Source: Plantago major
Lineage: Eukaryota > Streptophyta > Magnoliopsida > Lamiales > Plantaginaceae
Length of the DNA stretch: 64,000 bases
Reading direction: 5' to 3'
Assembly: GCA_026545765.1 (NCBI GenBank)
Contig: CM048844.1
Location: 18,608,237-18,672,236 of the forward strand
Of this stretch, positions 34,614 to 46,920 are shown one piece after another. The notes below the pieces were generated by a model. The model saw nothing but the letters and a program-made list of their open reading frames with translations. It had not been told where the DNA came from and did not search any database. How positions within the stretch are numbered: the first letter of the stretch is position 1; each line of letters starts with the position of its first letter. The translations under genes were made by a program, and so were the position numbers.

Positions 34614-36186
34614 CAACACAACACATATGCAATGATCCTCAACTTGAACACTAGCTAGGTTCATTTGCAAACAAGTGAAGGAGTAGTAATCTGATTCTTT
34701 TTTGTGGCATCGAACCTAAAAGTAAAGAGACAAGTCATTAGAAAATGCATGTTATGTCAGCCCAGCACAATGAGCGATCCTTAATTCACTAAGGTTTTAT
34801 AATTAGTTTTTGGAAATTATTCTATACCGATAAGTTTTAAAAGATCTCTCATAGTTTACTTTTTGCACCAATTTCACATATATTCGAAGAATAACACAAA
34901 TTGATCATATTGTTCAATTAGGAACTTGCACAAATCAGTTGTCATGAATGTTGATGCGATTGACTTGTAGAGCTGGGAACATGGTTTGGGACCATTGCTA
35001 TGAACCGGACTATATCCAATTTAAATGATTTCCGACTATTTAAAGTTTGTGTGGTTTCGTAACCATATACCTCCTTAAAACTTACAAGTTACAACAAGTT
35101 TAACTTATTCTGAAAAATTCTATAAATTATACTCCCTCCATCTCGACTTCATCTTTCCGCGGATCAAAAAATAAAATATAAGAGAAAAGTTAATAACGTG
35201 TGAGAAATTGTGATAAAGTAGAAAAGATAAGCAAAATCTATTTAAAATTTGCAATAAGAGTGTTTATACCAGCCTATGTGGCAGATATATGCTGTAGTTG
35301 CGGTTCGTTAGTGGGATAGGATTAATGATGGATTATGGAGTAAATGAAAAGAAAGGTGTGTGATTAGTGCAACATAATGATACATCGAGTTGCGTAATGG
35401 TCAACATTATGGGGGCCTTTGGAGGTCAATGCTCTTTATGGTGGAACTTTGTTTGACATTTTATCCTCTGCTTTTCAGTATTCCGTACCCCACCGATCTC
35501 CCGCTTTGTAAAATATGCGATCGCCAATAAGGTTGCGACATCTGGCCTTCTCAATACCCACTCTCTCCTGGATCGTGTGCACTCACTTTTGTCGAGTCTC
35601 GAGGTATATTATTGAGCTTTGGACCATGTAAAACATGAGTAGATTTACTTTCTAGTTTACGTAGATGAAATAAGTGCGCTCTACTCCCAGTTCAATTTTG
35701 AAAATATCACAACACATAAACATTAATTATAATGTTCATTGACTTTTTTGCCCAATCATGTAAGTCCAATTTGATGTCTAATTACTTTATTACCCCCTTC
35801 TTCCTCCTCCTTCCCAAATCCTTCTTCCGACCTCCATTGCCCCGCCTCCCACCTCCATGCGCCGCCTCCCACCACCCCGACTCCACCGCCCCGCCTCCAT
35901 CCGCCGCTACCATTGGAACTCATCTTCCTCCACCACCTCGCCTCCATGCTCCGCTTACCACCAGATCTCGTCCACCAGAAAACAAGAAACCCAGAAAAAC
36001 TATGCCCAACTTCACTGCCCAACTCCACTGCCCATGTACCAATTTGAAGGCATGGTGATCAGTTGGTAATGGTGAAATTAACGTGATTAAAAGTGAAAGG
36101 CGATGCTTCAAGTTGCACTGTTCCATAAAAAACAGGATGGAATAATCCATTGCCAAAAAAAAAAAAAAGGTTTAGATTTACAGCCT
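34614..36186. other. Intergenic; half Stowaway at 35132 and a C-rich patch at about 35825-35960
   Basis: TA-CTCCCTCCATCTCGACTTC at 35132 is a Stowaway-type left end with no clear partner. The CCGCCTCC-rich patch is open in several frames because of composition. No gene is supported. Confidence 0.4.
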
Positions 36187-36528
36187 ATTCATCTGTTAAA
36201 ATATTTCCGGGTATTTGTCTTGCATCTTTTACAGTAAAAATTTTAACTCAATTTTTTCTCCATTCAACAATCATCATTCTATTATTAACCTACTTTCACT
36301 TCATCTTTACTTTTCCAATCAAACTAACAACTTTAAACCAATCAAATAACTTAAAAAGTATCAAACACATCACTTTATTCTTACACACCATATATAACAA
36401 TCATATAATCCCTATAAATTTTTAACTATATCCCAAACACCAGTTCTTATAACTCACTTTTAACTCAGTTACTATTCATCAACTAAATTTTTTCCTTTAA
36501 CTCAATTTTTTAACTCTATACCAAACAG
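36187..36528. repeat. Dispersed ~345-bp repeat, copy 2
   Basis: Second copy of the repeat at 32691-33060, same orientation, with small indels and substitutions. It shares the left ATTCATCTGTTAAAAT and right AACTCTATACCAAACAG boundaries. Confidence 0.75.
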
Positions 36529-38321
36529 CTAATATATCTCTTCGTCAAATTGAATTAGAATTTGAACACCATTAACCAAATGGAAAATACTCCATATACT
36601 TTGTGGATGGTGTTGTGTTATTTCCTATATTTAAGGTGTGAGTCCAAATTAATGGCATTGTTAACACATGTCTGGGTGATGGTGTAGTTATTTCAGTGGC
36701 AATACAAGAAATCCGCCAAATAGCGACGGGAGCCTAAATCCGTCGCTATCCAAATGATTTAATCGCTAGGTTTAGCGCCGGATTGGAGATGGATTGAGCG
36801 AATTCGCTCAATCCGTCTCCAATCCGTCGCCAAATTAGCGACGGATATATTTCCATCGCTATTTGGCGATGGAAAAAATATCCGTCGTTATTTAGGGACG
36901 GATATTATATCCGTCCCTAAATAAGTTGACCGGATTAAAATAATATATATAAAAAAAAAGAAAATCGATTTTAGCGACGGATCGTTATCCGTCGCTAAAT
37001 AGCGACATATAGCGATCCGTCGCTAAAATCGATATACAATCGGGCAGTAGCCCTTTTCTTCTCCATTTTTCAGCAGCTTCTTTTTCTTCCTTCTTCCTTC
37101 TTCATTCGCCATTTCCAATTTCCGACCAAATCTCGACCGTTCCGGTCAATTTTGGAGTCTTCTCGAAGCTCGTGGGACAAGGAGCTCGTGTGGTCAACCA
37201 ATTTCATCTTTTTTCGCTAAATCGAAGGTATTTTGGCTAAAACCCTAACTTTGCCAAATTTGGGGATTTTGTTAATTTCGACTAATTTGAGCAATTGCAT
37301 GTTTATTGTAAGTATGTAGTAGTTAGTTTAGCTTATATTACGTAGTGTGTTAACTTTGAGATGTTCAATTGATATATTGATTGTGAATTTGGATTTTTAG
37401 TATAATATTAGGATGTTTGGAAGTATGTAGGGTTGTTAATTTGATATTTTCGTATATGTAGTAGGATTAGAAAGATTTAGTTGAGTGTTTTGGAACCCTT
37501 ACTTGTTGACAAATTAATTTGGGAATTTTGTTAATTTCGACTAATTAAATCAATTGTATGTTTATAGGAGCTATAGTATACTAGCTAGTTAACTTTGTGC
37601 AATTGATATATTGATTGTGAATTTGTATTGTTAATTAGTATAATGTTAGGATGTTTGTAAGTACGTAGTAATTTTGATTCGATAAATTCATATATATAAA
37701 CTAGATTATGAAGATTTAATTGAGTGTTTTGAGACTATTTGGTGATTAAAATGCATGTTAATTAAGTGTATTGCATGCTTAGTTGTTATGTGTATATATG
37801 CTTAGTTGTTGATTATTATTACTTTTTGTGCGTTAATATATGTCAAATGTATATGTTTTACATGCATATTCATGTATTCTTTACTAAAACATTTTTTCCT
37901 GCAATTTCTTATATGCTCAGAGATGCTACCAAAGGAAGTCGACATACCTTCCTCCCGGTGTAGGGTGCTAGTCCAATGGTTCTAGTAGTACACCAAATGA
38001 GTCATGGTACTAGTCCTCTGCTGGATAAGACATCGGTGGGAGCAAGAAATGACCTGTGTACCAGAGACTCCACCTACCACACGGCACATGCTCCCGGTGA
38101 CTACCCTCCGACAGTGTCCCTACCGACGTTGACGGTGCTACATTCCAGGGAAGGTGTTGTTCCTCAACGATGTGAACAAGTAAGTATTATGCATTTGTAG
38201 AACATACACTTAAGATAAATATTTGTTACATGATTTTACTAATGAATATTCGTTTCTTGTTTGTCTCATTGATAACAGGTTTTGGCCACCGGATGCCTCG
38301 GACAAACTAGGCAAAATCTTC

Positions 38322-38341
38322 GGGGGGGGGGGGGGGGGGGG
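38322..38341 (+). repeat. Run of 20 consecutive G
   Basis: An unbroken G20 tract in an exon of the CACTA pseudogene, after AAAATCTTC. Long G homopolymers are rare in AT-rich plant DNA and unreliable in sequencing. Confidence 0.9.
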
Positions 38342-38505
38342 AGATGCCGGGACAGGGAGGCGAAAAGTGGTCAAACGTCCCGGACCGGATGAAGCACTTT
38401 TACTTCGACGAGCTGCGGGTAAGCTTAAATGTTACAATGAATGCTTTATTTGTTCTTTTAATCATTGTGTTAATGTATGTGGTATGTTAGCCACTATATT
38501 TGTGA

Positions 38506-38880
38506 GTGGTATGTTAGCCATTGAACTTGGGTGATATGTTAGTCACCATTGTGTTAGTCAATTTTAGGACAATTTGAGTGGTATGTTACCACTAAGCTTG
38601 TTTTGATGTGTTAGTCACCATTCATGAACTTGTTGTGTCATTTGAGTGGTATGTTAGCCACTGAACTTGGGTGATATGTTAATCACCATTGTGTTAGTCA
38701 ATTTTAGGACAATTTGAGTGGTATGTTACCACTAAGCTTGTTTTGGTGTGTTAGTCACCATTCATGAACTTGTTGTGTCATTTGAGTGGTATGTTAGCCA
38801 CTAAACTTGGGTGATATGTTGGTATTTATTCATGAACTTATTGCACACAATTTGAGTGGTATGTTAGCCACTAAACTTAG
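38506..38880 (+). repeat. 140-bp tandem repeat, 2.7 copies, in an intron of the CACTA gene
   Basis: Units start GTGGTATGTTAGCCA at 38506, 38646 and 38786. Each holds shorter sub-repeats of GTATGTTA(G)CCACTAA and TGTTAGTCACCATT. Copies 1 and 2 are nearly identical; copy 3 is partial. Confidence 0.9.
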
Positions 38881-40231
38881 TGTTATATTTAAATTGTTAT
38901 CTTTCTTTAAACTTGTGTAATTTTTACTTTGAATGGAATTGTTGTAGAAGGACTACTACATTCCCAATGCCCTGGTGTCTCAGTTGTACTCCGTTTTCGA
39001 GACTTTAGGGTCAGACATCTATAGGAAAATGGTTTACAAAATGAAGGAGACACGCAGACAACCAACTTGGGTGGGGGATGACGAGTGGGCACTTTGGGAG
39101 GCGTAGTGGAATGATCCCTTCGTCCAGGATCAAGCGTACAAGAACATACAAAACCGTTTGTCTGAGCCGCGATATGGTACGGGCACTGCCATACATCACT
39201 ATGGATCGCGAGCTGTTGTTACAGATCACGTGATGGAGGTTAGTAAATATGTTGTTTATGACTTGGAATATGATACATAACAGTTTTTTGCTTTCATTTC
39301 AATCAACTAACTACTTGTTTGCACATATATTTTTTTAGGCCAATAGAGGACAACCGAAGAGTGCTCTGTACCACTTCAAGAAGGCTAAGTTGAAGAATGG
39401 CATCTGGACTGACGTGAGGGCCGAAAGCTTATCAGACGCTTTTCTTAAGGTTAACATTTGTATTCGAGTATTTTAAAGTGATTCCTAAAATTGCATCTCA
39501 TTTCGTATGCAACCAACAATTGCAGAGTGAGGTCGAGGAGGATGGACGAGAGGATGATCGACGGCCATGAGTCACCAATCAAGAGCAAGACCATATCTTC
39601 TTCGAGGTCAACCCAATGGACAAGAAGGGTCGAATGTATGGATTGGAAAGTTTGGGCCCTTCCATGAGTTCTCGGTAGCCAAAGTTGTCCTGTGGATCAG
39701 ATCGCGATCTAATCTCTACACACAAAACCAGTTCAAGAGATGATGACTCCTCCACTGTGAAATAGTCGCTACCAAGGCAAATTTTTACGAGCAAGTGCTT
39801 GAGGACAGCTGTATGGCTCAAATGGGGATGGACACTCAATCCGGATTAATCCGTCGCCATTGAGTTATTTAGCGACGGAATACTTATCCGTCGCAAAAAA
39901 AAAAGTGACGCTCGGTTTGGAGACGGGGGGATTATCCGTTGCTAAGGATTTAGCGATGGATTGGCACAGCTTTAGCGACGGATAATTCCGTCGCTAAAAC
40001 TGGTTTTTTTTGTAGTAGCATATTTGGGGGCGGTTTAACGAATGAATCAAATTGTATTGCCTAGTTTCTTACATTACACAATTATACGATGTAGATTATT
40101 ACACCCTTAACAAGTCACAAAATCCTAACTTTAAAGATACTCCTATTTTCAAGAAGACTTCTCTAATTAAGTCCCAAATGCCCTTGAGACGTGGCCTAAG
40201 CACTATTGAGGGGTTTTATTGGGGTTTTGCT

Positions 40232-40444
40232 CATTTGGTTTGAGTGAAAATTGGGGAAAAGAAAAAAAATAGGGGAAAATATTGTTTTCCACCATTTGAT
40301 AGTTCTCAGAAAATCCTGAAAGATTCATCAAAATCTATACAAAATACATTCATCTCCACAAAACAAGGAAAGTTTTTTCCCTCACATTTTCCAGGAAAAT
40401 CTTATTTTCCCCTATTTTTTTTTTGTTTTCCCTCAAACCAAATG
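40232..40444. mobile_element. Palindromic MITE, 213 bp
   Basis: CATTTGGTTTGAG at 40232-40244 pairs exactly with CTCAAACCAAATG at 40432-40444. The pairing continues inward through GGGGAAAA and AAAAAAAATAGGGGAAAATA against TATTTTCCCCTATTTTTTTT-type sequence, giving arms of about 55 bp. No target duplication is certain. Confidence 0.75.
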
Positions 40445-42000
40445 AAGTCTAAGAGAACAACGTACCATAAGACTAATTATGCTACATGGAAGAACCCTTC
40501 GATCACCTTACCCATTAAGGAATGCACCTTGAAAACACGATAAACCATTCTCCAACTCTTGTGGTTGTTAGACTATTGTATATGAATGCATTATATATCA
40601 ATACGTTTTAATAGTAATACAAGAGTGTTCAAGTTGTTTTGTGAATGCTCATGTACCCTTGAAAAGTTCAAATGGATTCAAACTGTCACTCATATCAATA
40701 AGTGTACCTTTCATTTCAGGTATTAATACATAAGAATTTTGAAGTTGAGCGTATTTGATTTGAAGCAATTTTAGAATGAGTGACTCATTTAAAATGTTTT
40801 CGGATGCTTGCTCAAGTGAGGACAAAACGTGCATGAAAGTTGTGTGTTGATTTGTGGGCTAGCATATCCTATATAGAGGATTCCAAGAAGGGGGATGGAG
40901 TATTATAAATAGTATTAGAGCCGAACCAATCCAAAACCAATAAGGATGGACGGTTGGTATGGGCAAGGCACGATGAGGACATTGCACAATTTAAGATGGT
41001 CTGAATGTAATCCTCCTAAGTTTCGATGTGTTTACATAGATTACAAATGCTACTTATAGAAACATGATGCACTTTCCTTCTCGAAAATCTAGCCATATAA
41101 TTTGTTTCCATGGTCTTACTCTTAATAATTATAGATATGACTATTCAGAAAGTTTTCTACGCATAATAAGTATAAAAGTCATGAAAAATGGCGTTTGTTG
41201 ATTTGTATGGCCAACTTATTACTCGACAAAGCAGTAAATGAGTAACCATATATGCCAAAAAGTCGGCCTCGGCCATAAGGGACATAGTATTATACTATTA
41301 TATTATTTTGAACACATATGTTAGTAAATTGGACTTCAAGCTGAATATATGCAGTAAGTGTTATAATTAAAACACATATTTTTCTACATTTACCAAGAAA
41401 AGAAAAACTATTATAAACAAACCATATTATTTTGAAAATTGTCTAAGTTCCCTTTTAATCTTATTATTGATCATATTACCCAAAAACACACCTTGGTAGT
41501 CAGTCCTAACATATCGTAATTAGTAAGGATATAACATTTGAATAATCATAATTATTTTACTCACTTAAAATACTTGAAAAGTCAAATAAAATCATCCAAA
41601 TTATACAAATATTGACCGTTATTCTAATTTTATGAATTCATGCCCATTTTAAGGCGTGACTTTCTTGTTTCCAAAACATGGAATGATGAGTTTAATATCC
41701 AGATATATCTGTGATCTTACTTTATCTGTAATAATTAGTCTACTATATATTTTGCTGACTATAAAACATCTGGTTGAATTCAAAGCAAATACAGCTTTCT
41801 TTCCTCCCTAAAAATGTGGATAAAACTATGGGAACTCTAATAATAATGCCATAAAATCCTTCTACAAGTCAACAATTACATAAATCCCCATTCCATAAAA
41901 GTACCCTTTATTAAAATTTCCTCCTTTTGAAAATGTGAATATTAAAGTAATTGTAAATTGCAGGTTATTAAAATGGCACAGTGCAGCTGAATTTCACACG
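40445..42000. other. Intergenic upstream of the VQ gene
   Basis: AT-rich, no gene recognised. Short frames at 40649-40834 show no domain. Confidence 0.45.
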
Positions 42001-42228
42001 TATATATATAGTGAGGTTTTCCCTCACCAGTACAACAAAAAACCATTTTCTTACCAAACAAAAAGAAATTCACAAGTACTCTGCAAAAATCTAGCAATGC
42101 AATAATCTCTCTCTTCCTCATTCCCTTTCTTTCTTCTATGTAGAGAAAGAAAGAAAACTCATCAGCCCATTTGAAAGTATTATAATCGCACTCTTCTTTC
42201 TTCTTCTTATTCACCAAACAAAACAACA
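42001..42228 (+). promoter_or_regulatory. TATA region and leader of the VQ-protein gene
   Basis: TATATATATA at 42001-42010 is followed by about 215 bp of CT- and A-rich leader with no strong upstream ATG in good context, then AACAATGG at the start codon. Confidence 0.6.
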
Positions 42229-42906
42229 ATGGTGATGAGCTCTCCCAAATTCCAAGAAAACCAAAACCAATCTCCAAGAATTCCGCCAATCGCCGCCAAT
42301 GGCCACCAGAACCATCACCCTCTGCCGCCCATCACCAGATCGGAACCCAACAGCCCGTACCCGACCACTTTCGTCCAAGCCGACTCATCTTCCTTCAAGC
42401 AAGTCGTCCAAATGCTGACCGGTTCAGCTGAAACTGTCCGTGTCGCTGCTCGACCTGACTCGGCTCGTTCCTCGATCCCGCCCATCAAGACCGGTCCGAA
42501 GAAGGATAAGTCCGGTTCGAGGCTCTACGAGCGTAGAAACAGCTTCAAGAGCTTCCAAATCAGCCCACTGGGACCCGGTTTGGTCAACACCAGACCCGGT
42601 TTTGTTATCGGTTCGTCCGAGATTCTCTCGCCGAGTATTCTTGACTTTCCGTCACTTGTGCTCAGCCCGGTTACTCCACTTATACCCGACCCGTTTAACC
42701 GTGGACTGACCCGAAACGGTAATACCAGTAACGGTAGCAACTTGAATTCCGTGGCAGAAGAAGAAAAGGCGATCCAAGAAAAGGGATTCTATTTACACCC
42801 GTCTCCAAGAACTGAAGCGGAGCCCCGACTTTTGACCCTGTTTCCTCTGACTTCTCCTAGAGCGGCTGATCAGTCTTCTTCGTCTAGTGCGGCTGCTAAT
42901 TCTTGA
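42229..42906 (+). CDS. VQ motif-containing protein (VQ4/19/33-like group)
   Basis: A single exon of 225 aa. The VQ motif F-x3-V-Q-x-L-T-G is complete at residues 56-65 (F-K-Q-V-V-Q-M-L-T-G). Downstream, L-Y-E-R-R-N-S-F-K (99-107), I-L-S-P-S-I-L-D-F-P-S-L (132-143), S-P-V-T-P-L-I-P-D-P (146-155) and F-Y-L-H-P-S-P-R (187-194) mark the subgroup of Arabidopsis VQ4, VQ13, VQ19, VQ31 and VQ33. These are nuclear cofactors that bind WRKY factors, and several are substrates of the immune MAP kinases MPK3/MPK6. Many Ser/Thr-Pro pairs fit such phosphorylation. The family is typically intronless, as here. The N-terminus is Pro/Asn-rich and low in conservation, the C-terminus is Ser/Ala-rich. The frame is intact, with an alternative start two codons in. 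I cannot assign the exact orthologue. Confidence 0.92.
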   Translation: MVMSSPKFQENQNQSPRIPPIAANGHQNHHPLPPITRSEPNSPYPTTFVQADSSSFKQVVQMLTGSAETVRVAARPDSARSSIPPIKTGPKKDKSGSRLYERRNSFKSFQISPLGPGLVNTRPGFVIGSSEILSPSILDFPSLVLSPVTPLIPDPFNRGLTRNGNTSNGSNLNSVAEEEKAIQEKGFYLHPSPRTEAEPRLLTLFPLTSPRAADQSSSSSAAANS

Positions 42907-43970
42907 GTGAGTTTCATTTTTTTTTTCCAATTTTCTTTTTTTAGTCTTAGTTTGAATTTGTGATGATGATGATGTAAGAGTGCAATGTAAGACTAGAAAG
43001 ATGGAGTATATGATTTGAGTTGAGAATATGATTGGGGAAAGTCAAATTGCTGTTTTTATTATATATAGTATAATCTTGAATGTCTATTTGTAATTGGCAA
43101 ATTGGAATAAGAAATTGATGGGATAGGTTTTTTCATTAATTTCTTGGTTAATGGTCAATTGAATCAGTAATAGTCCAGTAGTAGTAGATAGTAATTGTGT
43201 TTACTTAAAAAAGTAGTGGGATATTTGTTTTATGGGGATAAAGGAATATGGGTAGAACAGTGAGATTTAGCTGTCAATGGAAGAAGAGTAAACAAGAAAG
43301 AAAAGAAGGAAAGGAATCTTGTGTTGATAAATCATAAATGGAGTGAGTTTGTGTTGACTCTTCTCTTTTCATAGATTGAGATTGAGGAGAACAAGACAAT
43401 AGATGGGCCTGGCCACGAGGTTTACTATGTACTAGTACTTGTGTTGTTGTATGCTTCTTTGTAGTTTGTACCCAACCTCTTGTCACATTTCTTTGTATTA
43501 TCCCATTCTATGTGGGACATTTTCTATCCTACCACTTCTTTTTTCTTTCTTTCCCTTTCTTTTCTTCTTCACAAACAATGATAACATATTAATAGTGGAT
43601 GACTTTTTAATTAATTCATAGTGGCACATAAAATGGCACATTGAAAAGCAGTATTCCTACAATGCAACTTTGGAATTGTTACCCCTTTGAATCTATTTAT
43701 ATAGATGGTTACCCCATCCAGAGTAATTATCATAGTGGTCGTATTAGCCCTTACAGTAGCCTAACCTTAGCCATAACCCCTTGAACGGTTAGGGTTTTGT
43801 TTAAATCTGATCAACTATGAAATGGAAAAAGAAAATTTTACATGTAATATTTTCAGTAATTTAAGAGTTCGACTCCCCTAAGCTTCAAAATAATCCCTAT
43901 CATTTGGCCTCCTTCAACTTCAAATTTTGGGTATGCCCCCGATTGCAGTGTTTATTTTATTTCTTGTAGG
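42907..43970. other. 3' UTR of the VQ gene and intergenic sequence
   Basis: After the TGA, T-rich sequence runs on with AATAAG-type signals near 43105. No other gene is seen. Confidence 0.45.
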
Positions 43971-44048
43971 TATAATCCTTGGATACTTGTAAGTTGTATA
44001 ATCCTTGGATACTCTTAAGTTGTATAATCCTTGGATACTTTTAAGTTG
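43971..44048 (+). repeat. 26-bp tandem repeat, three copies
   Basis: TATAATCCTTGGATACTTGT plus AAGTTG is repeated at 43971, 43997 and 44023, with one or two substitutions per copy. Confidence 0.95.
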
Positions 44049-46404
44049 GTTACCACAATTTTTTTCTATTATTTTGATTTCTTCTTCTCTGTACAACGGC
44101 TAGTTACTTGCATATGGATGCTTATTTATTATGGTCATCTATGTACAATTCTGCTGTAGCATTCAATTTTAGTACTCTTGGGTTTGAAGTTGATTTGAAT
44201 TTGACACTTGTTAAATGTACTCACTTATTTTCAAGAAGTTTGCACTCCATGTCATGAAATAATTTCAATCTTTTCAGAACTGTTCGATCTGTTTATTTCT
44301 GGTGTTAAATTTATGCTTCCGAGAGGAGTTAAAAGATTTTCAGGCTGAAGTCTCGTTCGATGAAAGAAATCGATTAGGGATGATACTGAGGAAAGATATC
44401 GACTAGGCCTGCAAGGGTGAGCAAGGTTGCTTACGAGATGACCATTATTCGTCTTTGTAACATTTTTGGACTGAAACTCCTGTAAATGTCCAATTAATTA
44501 CATGCCCATTTTCAATAGAGATAATTCCATACATGCTTCAAAACTTATGTTGTAGGTTTTTCATGTTTCGAAAATCTTTAGGGACATTGTGGTGGTGATG
44601 TTGCAAATGTTATGTTTACCATTTTCAGACTACTCTCCCATCCCAAATGTTTTTATCGTATTTTATTTTCGTCCATTTGATGATTTGAATAAGTGTTCTC
44701 TTTGCTTCTTTCTTATCACACAAATTAAATATACATTACAAAATCTTTTTAAATATCAATTCAAAATATAAAATATTGAATATGGTTGGTCAGAAGAAGT
44801 ATATTAAAATAAATTGAACCAAATATTAGATTATGTAACTTTAGTCAATCGGGGTTTAGACTTTGTTATTTTGCTATTTCACCTCTCATCAGAAGAATGG
44901 ACTACAAAAGCGATCCACTACTACAAAAGTGAGATCAATTAGAAGACCGTGTTTAATTTTTCGTCAATCGGATGACGAAATTTGCAGTGGCAGAAGTTTA
45001 AATGTGTGGGAGGAAGGCGGGTAACCGTGATATAATGGGCCAGAGCAACAGAACCAATATTAATAGATCAAAATTCAACTTTCTTTCTTCGAGTTTGGTT
45101 TTGGGGACCTTGTTTCAAAGTTTGCAACTCTGAAATTGCAGTTGAAGGAAGCGGGAATCTTTATGATGACCTTTTTATGAACAAAAGTGTACAACTACAT
45201 ATCGATTTGTTACGCTTTCAACATTATCTCAATTTATGAGAGTCCACCCTGAATTTGATAATACTTTTTTTAATGACGTTGAAACTCAGTGATGTTTAAA
45301 TTGGAGATAAGGCCAACTAAATTCATTATCCTAGAATCATCACATTTGCATTGCTTCACTAGATACCAGAACAGCTTTCGCCGAATGATGAGCTAAAACT
45401 TCACAGGAGCGAGGGACAAAAACAACGTTCGAAAACACAATATGCAGTCTTCGTTGATTGTGGTAAAATTTATACTTTTAGTGGTAAATTATGTAATTTT
45501 AGTGTTAAACTAACATTTTTAATTACTATGTATAGGGTAGTTTCCATCTATTGTGGTAGTATATTATGTTTTATGATATTTTATAATTAAAAATGTATAA
45601 AATTACGCGTAACGGATTAAATAATTGTTATTTAGTCGAACGGATCCAAAGTTTGACTTGCGAAGCCCAGCTTGTAAAATGTCAGGCCCACTGAATGTTG
45701 GACCACAAGATTGAGCCTAAGAGAATAGGGTGTTTACTCACGCAGAAACATTAATTTGTTTTTGTTCTTTGCGACGTGTTCAACTATTTTTATAATTCAT
45801 TCATTTATTTGGACAAAAAACTCACAAAACTCCACCATACTTCTATTGTGAAGCCGAACATAATGTTGCAGTAGACTTGAAGTTGTATATTGATAGTTTA
45901 TTCTAACCTGTCCTCTTTAAAACTGTAGTGTAGTAGTAATTGGCAAAATGAATGTGCCAATTGATCAATTTTTTGATTTCCCCATGCTTGGGCTGATTGG
46001 GGCTCTGGGCTGATTTCTTGGAGAGGGCCCAGTTGCAGGCACAGCCCATTATTCAACCTTACTTTAGTACTAAGTACACATTATAAGTTTTCTTTTTGAA
46101 TAACAAACTTACATGGAGTATTCTATCGTCAAAAGGTCGCTCGACTAACGCTACCACCTATTTCGATCCATTAGATTAAAATTTAACTATGAGATCGAAT
46201 AATCATTTTCGACTAAGTTGTTGCTATGGGTCAGTGACAAGGTGTTACGCTATTACATTTAACCACCTACGTCGCTTTAAATTATTTAAATATATTTAAA
46301 AAAAATATTTTTGATATATTAAAAAATTACCTCTACTAAAAAATCAAAATTAAAATTTTGAAATCAAAACTAAATCAAAACCAATAATCAAAATTAAATC
46401 ACCT
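44049..46404. other. Intergenic, no gene recognised
   Basis: AT-rich. A lone CACTACTACAAAAG near 44919 resembles a CACTA end but has no partner. No supported coding sequence. Confidence 0.45.
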
Positions 46405-46920
46405 ATCTTCCTCCCCACCACCAACACCACCACCAACCACCACCCACCACCACAACTCACCGGAATCCATGGCGGAAGCTCCGAGCGAAACCCTCTTTTT
46501 CTGTTGAATGTAGTAAAGGCAGAAAGGATAAAAGAAAATAACAGATTGTTATGCCCTCTAACACCAAGTTAACTATGATTTTTGTGAATGAAATTTAATT
46601 TAATTTTTTTTTAAATGTACATCACCGGATAGTACTTACTATCCGTCTTTTTGTGCTGATTTGTCTTAGAAGAAAGATTATTCCATGCGAAGTAGAAGTC
46701 GGGGAGATCCACAATACAATTTCCACGTTAACCTTTTTTTTTCTTTCACTTCTTAAATCTTTTTCATTTTTAAATAAAATAATAAAATAAAAGGTTCCAT
46801 AAAAAAAGAAAGAAAGAAAAAACCTCCCATGTTGTTTTGGTGGTCAGCGGTGGTGGGTGGTGGTGTTGGTATGTGGTGGTGGGTGGTGGTGGATTGGGGA
46901 AGAAGATGGGTGGTGGGAAG
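46405..46920. repeat. Inverted CACCACC / GGTGGTGG arms (foldback structure)
   Basis: A CACCACCAAC-type tract at about 46414-46455 is opposed by GGTGGTGGGTGG-type tracts at about 46847-46895, about 390 bp apart. Outward, CTATCTTCCTCCCC and GGGAAGAAGATGG also pair. The whole can fold as a hairpin and may be a non-autonomous element. No target duplication was found. Confidence 0.5.

Larger units (their letters stand above)
37922..39810 (+). pseudogene. CACTA second gene (Transposase_24 / Ptta-like), broken
   Basis: The exons are inferred from GT-AG borders. A first conserved one at about 37922-38179 ends F-L-N-D-V-N-K. A second at about 38279-38419 is interrupted by a 20-G run. Then come 38948-39239, 39340-39449 and a last exon from about 39525. 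Conserved pieces are K-W-S-N-V-P-D-R-M-K, then Y-Y-I-P-N-A-L, then N-I-Q-N-R-L-S-E-P-R-Y-G-T-G, then K-K-G-R-M-Y-G-L. The order fits the Transposase_24 (Ptta/En/Spm) family, the DNA-binding partner gene of CACTA elements. Breaks include TAG at 39105-39107, where a Trp codon is expected, several stops near 37970-38000 and later stops after 39565. A leader-like CT-rich segment with a donor at about 37230 precedes it. Confidence 0.7.
36700..40017 (+). mobile_element. Decayed CACTA element, 3.3 kb
   Basis: The left end CAATACAAGAAATCCG (36700) resembles the CACTACAAGAAAT end with one change. The right end is the complement of TACTACAAAAAAAACCAG, ending at 40017, also with one terminal change. The 3-bp flanks (TGG and GCA) do not match, so the duplication is lost. 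Subterminal regions hold dense AGCGACGGAT / ATCCGTCGCT repeats (36720-37025 and 39840-40002), the same motif class as the CACTA element at 18037. Inside is a spliced, broken gene (37922-39810). Confidence 0.75.

Noticed and set aside
35732-36058. 108-codon Pro-rich frame
   Set aside because: C-rich composition keeps several frames open on both strands; no signal peptide or domain continuity.
44918-44932. CACTACTACAAAAG as a CACTA terminus
   Set aside because: No matching opposite end, no subterminal repeats and no transposase nearby.
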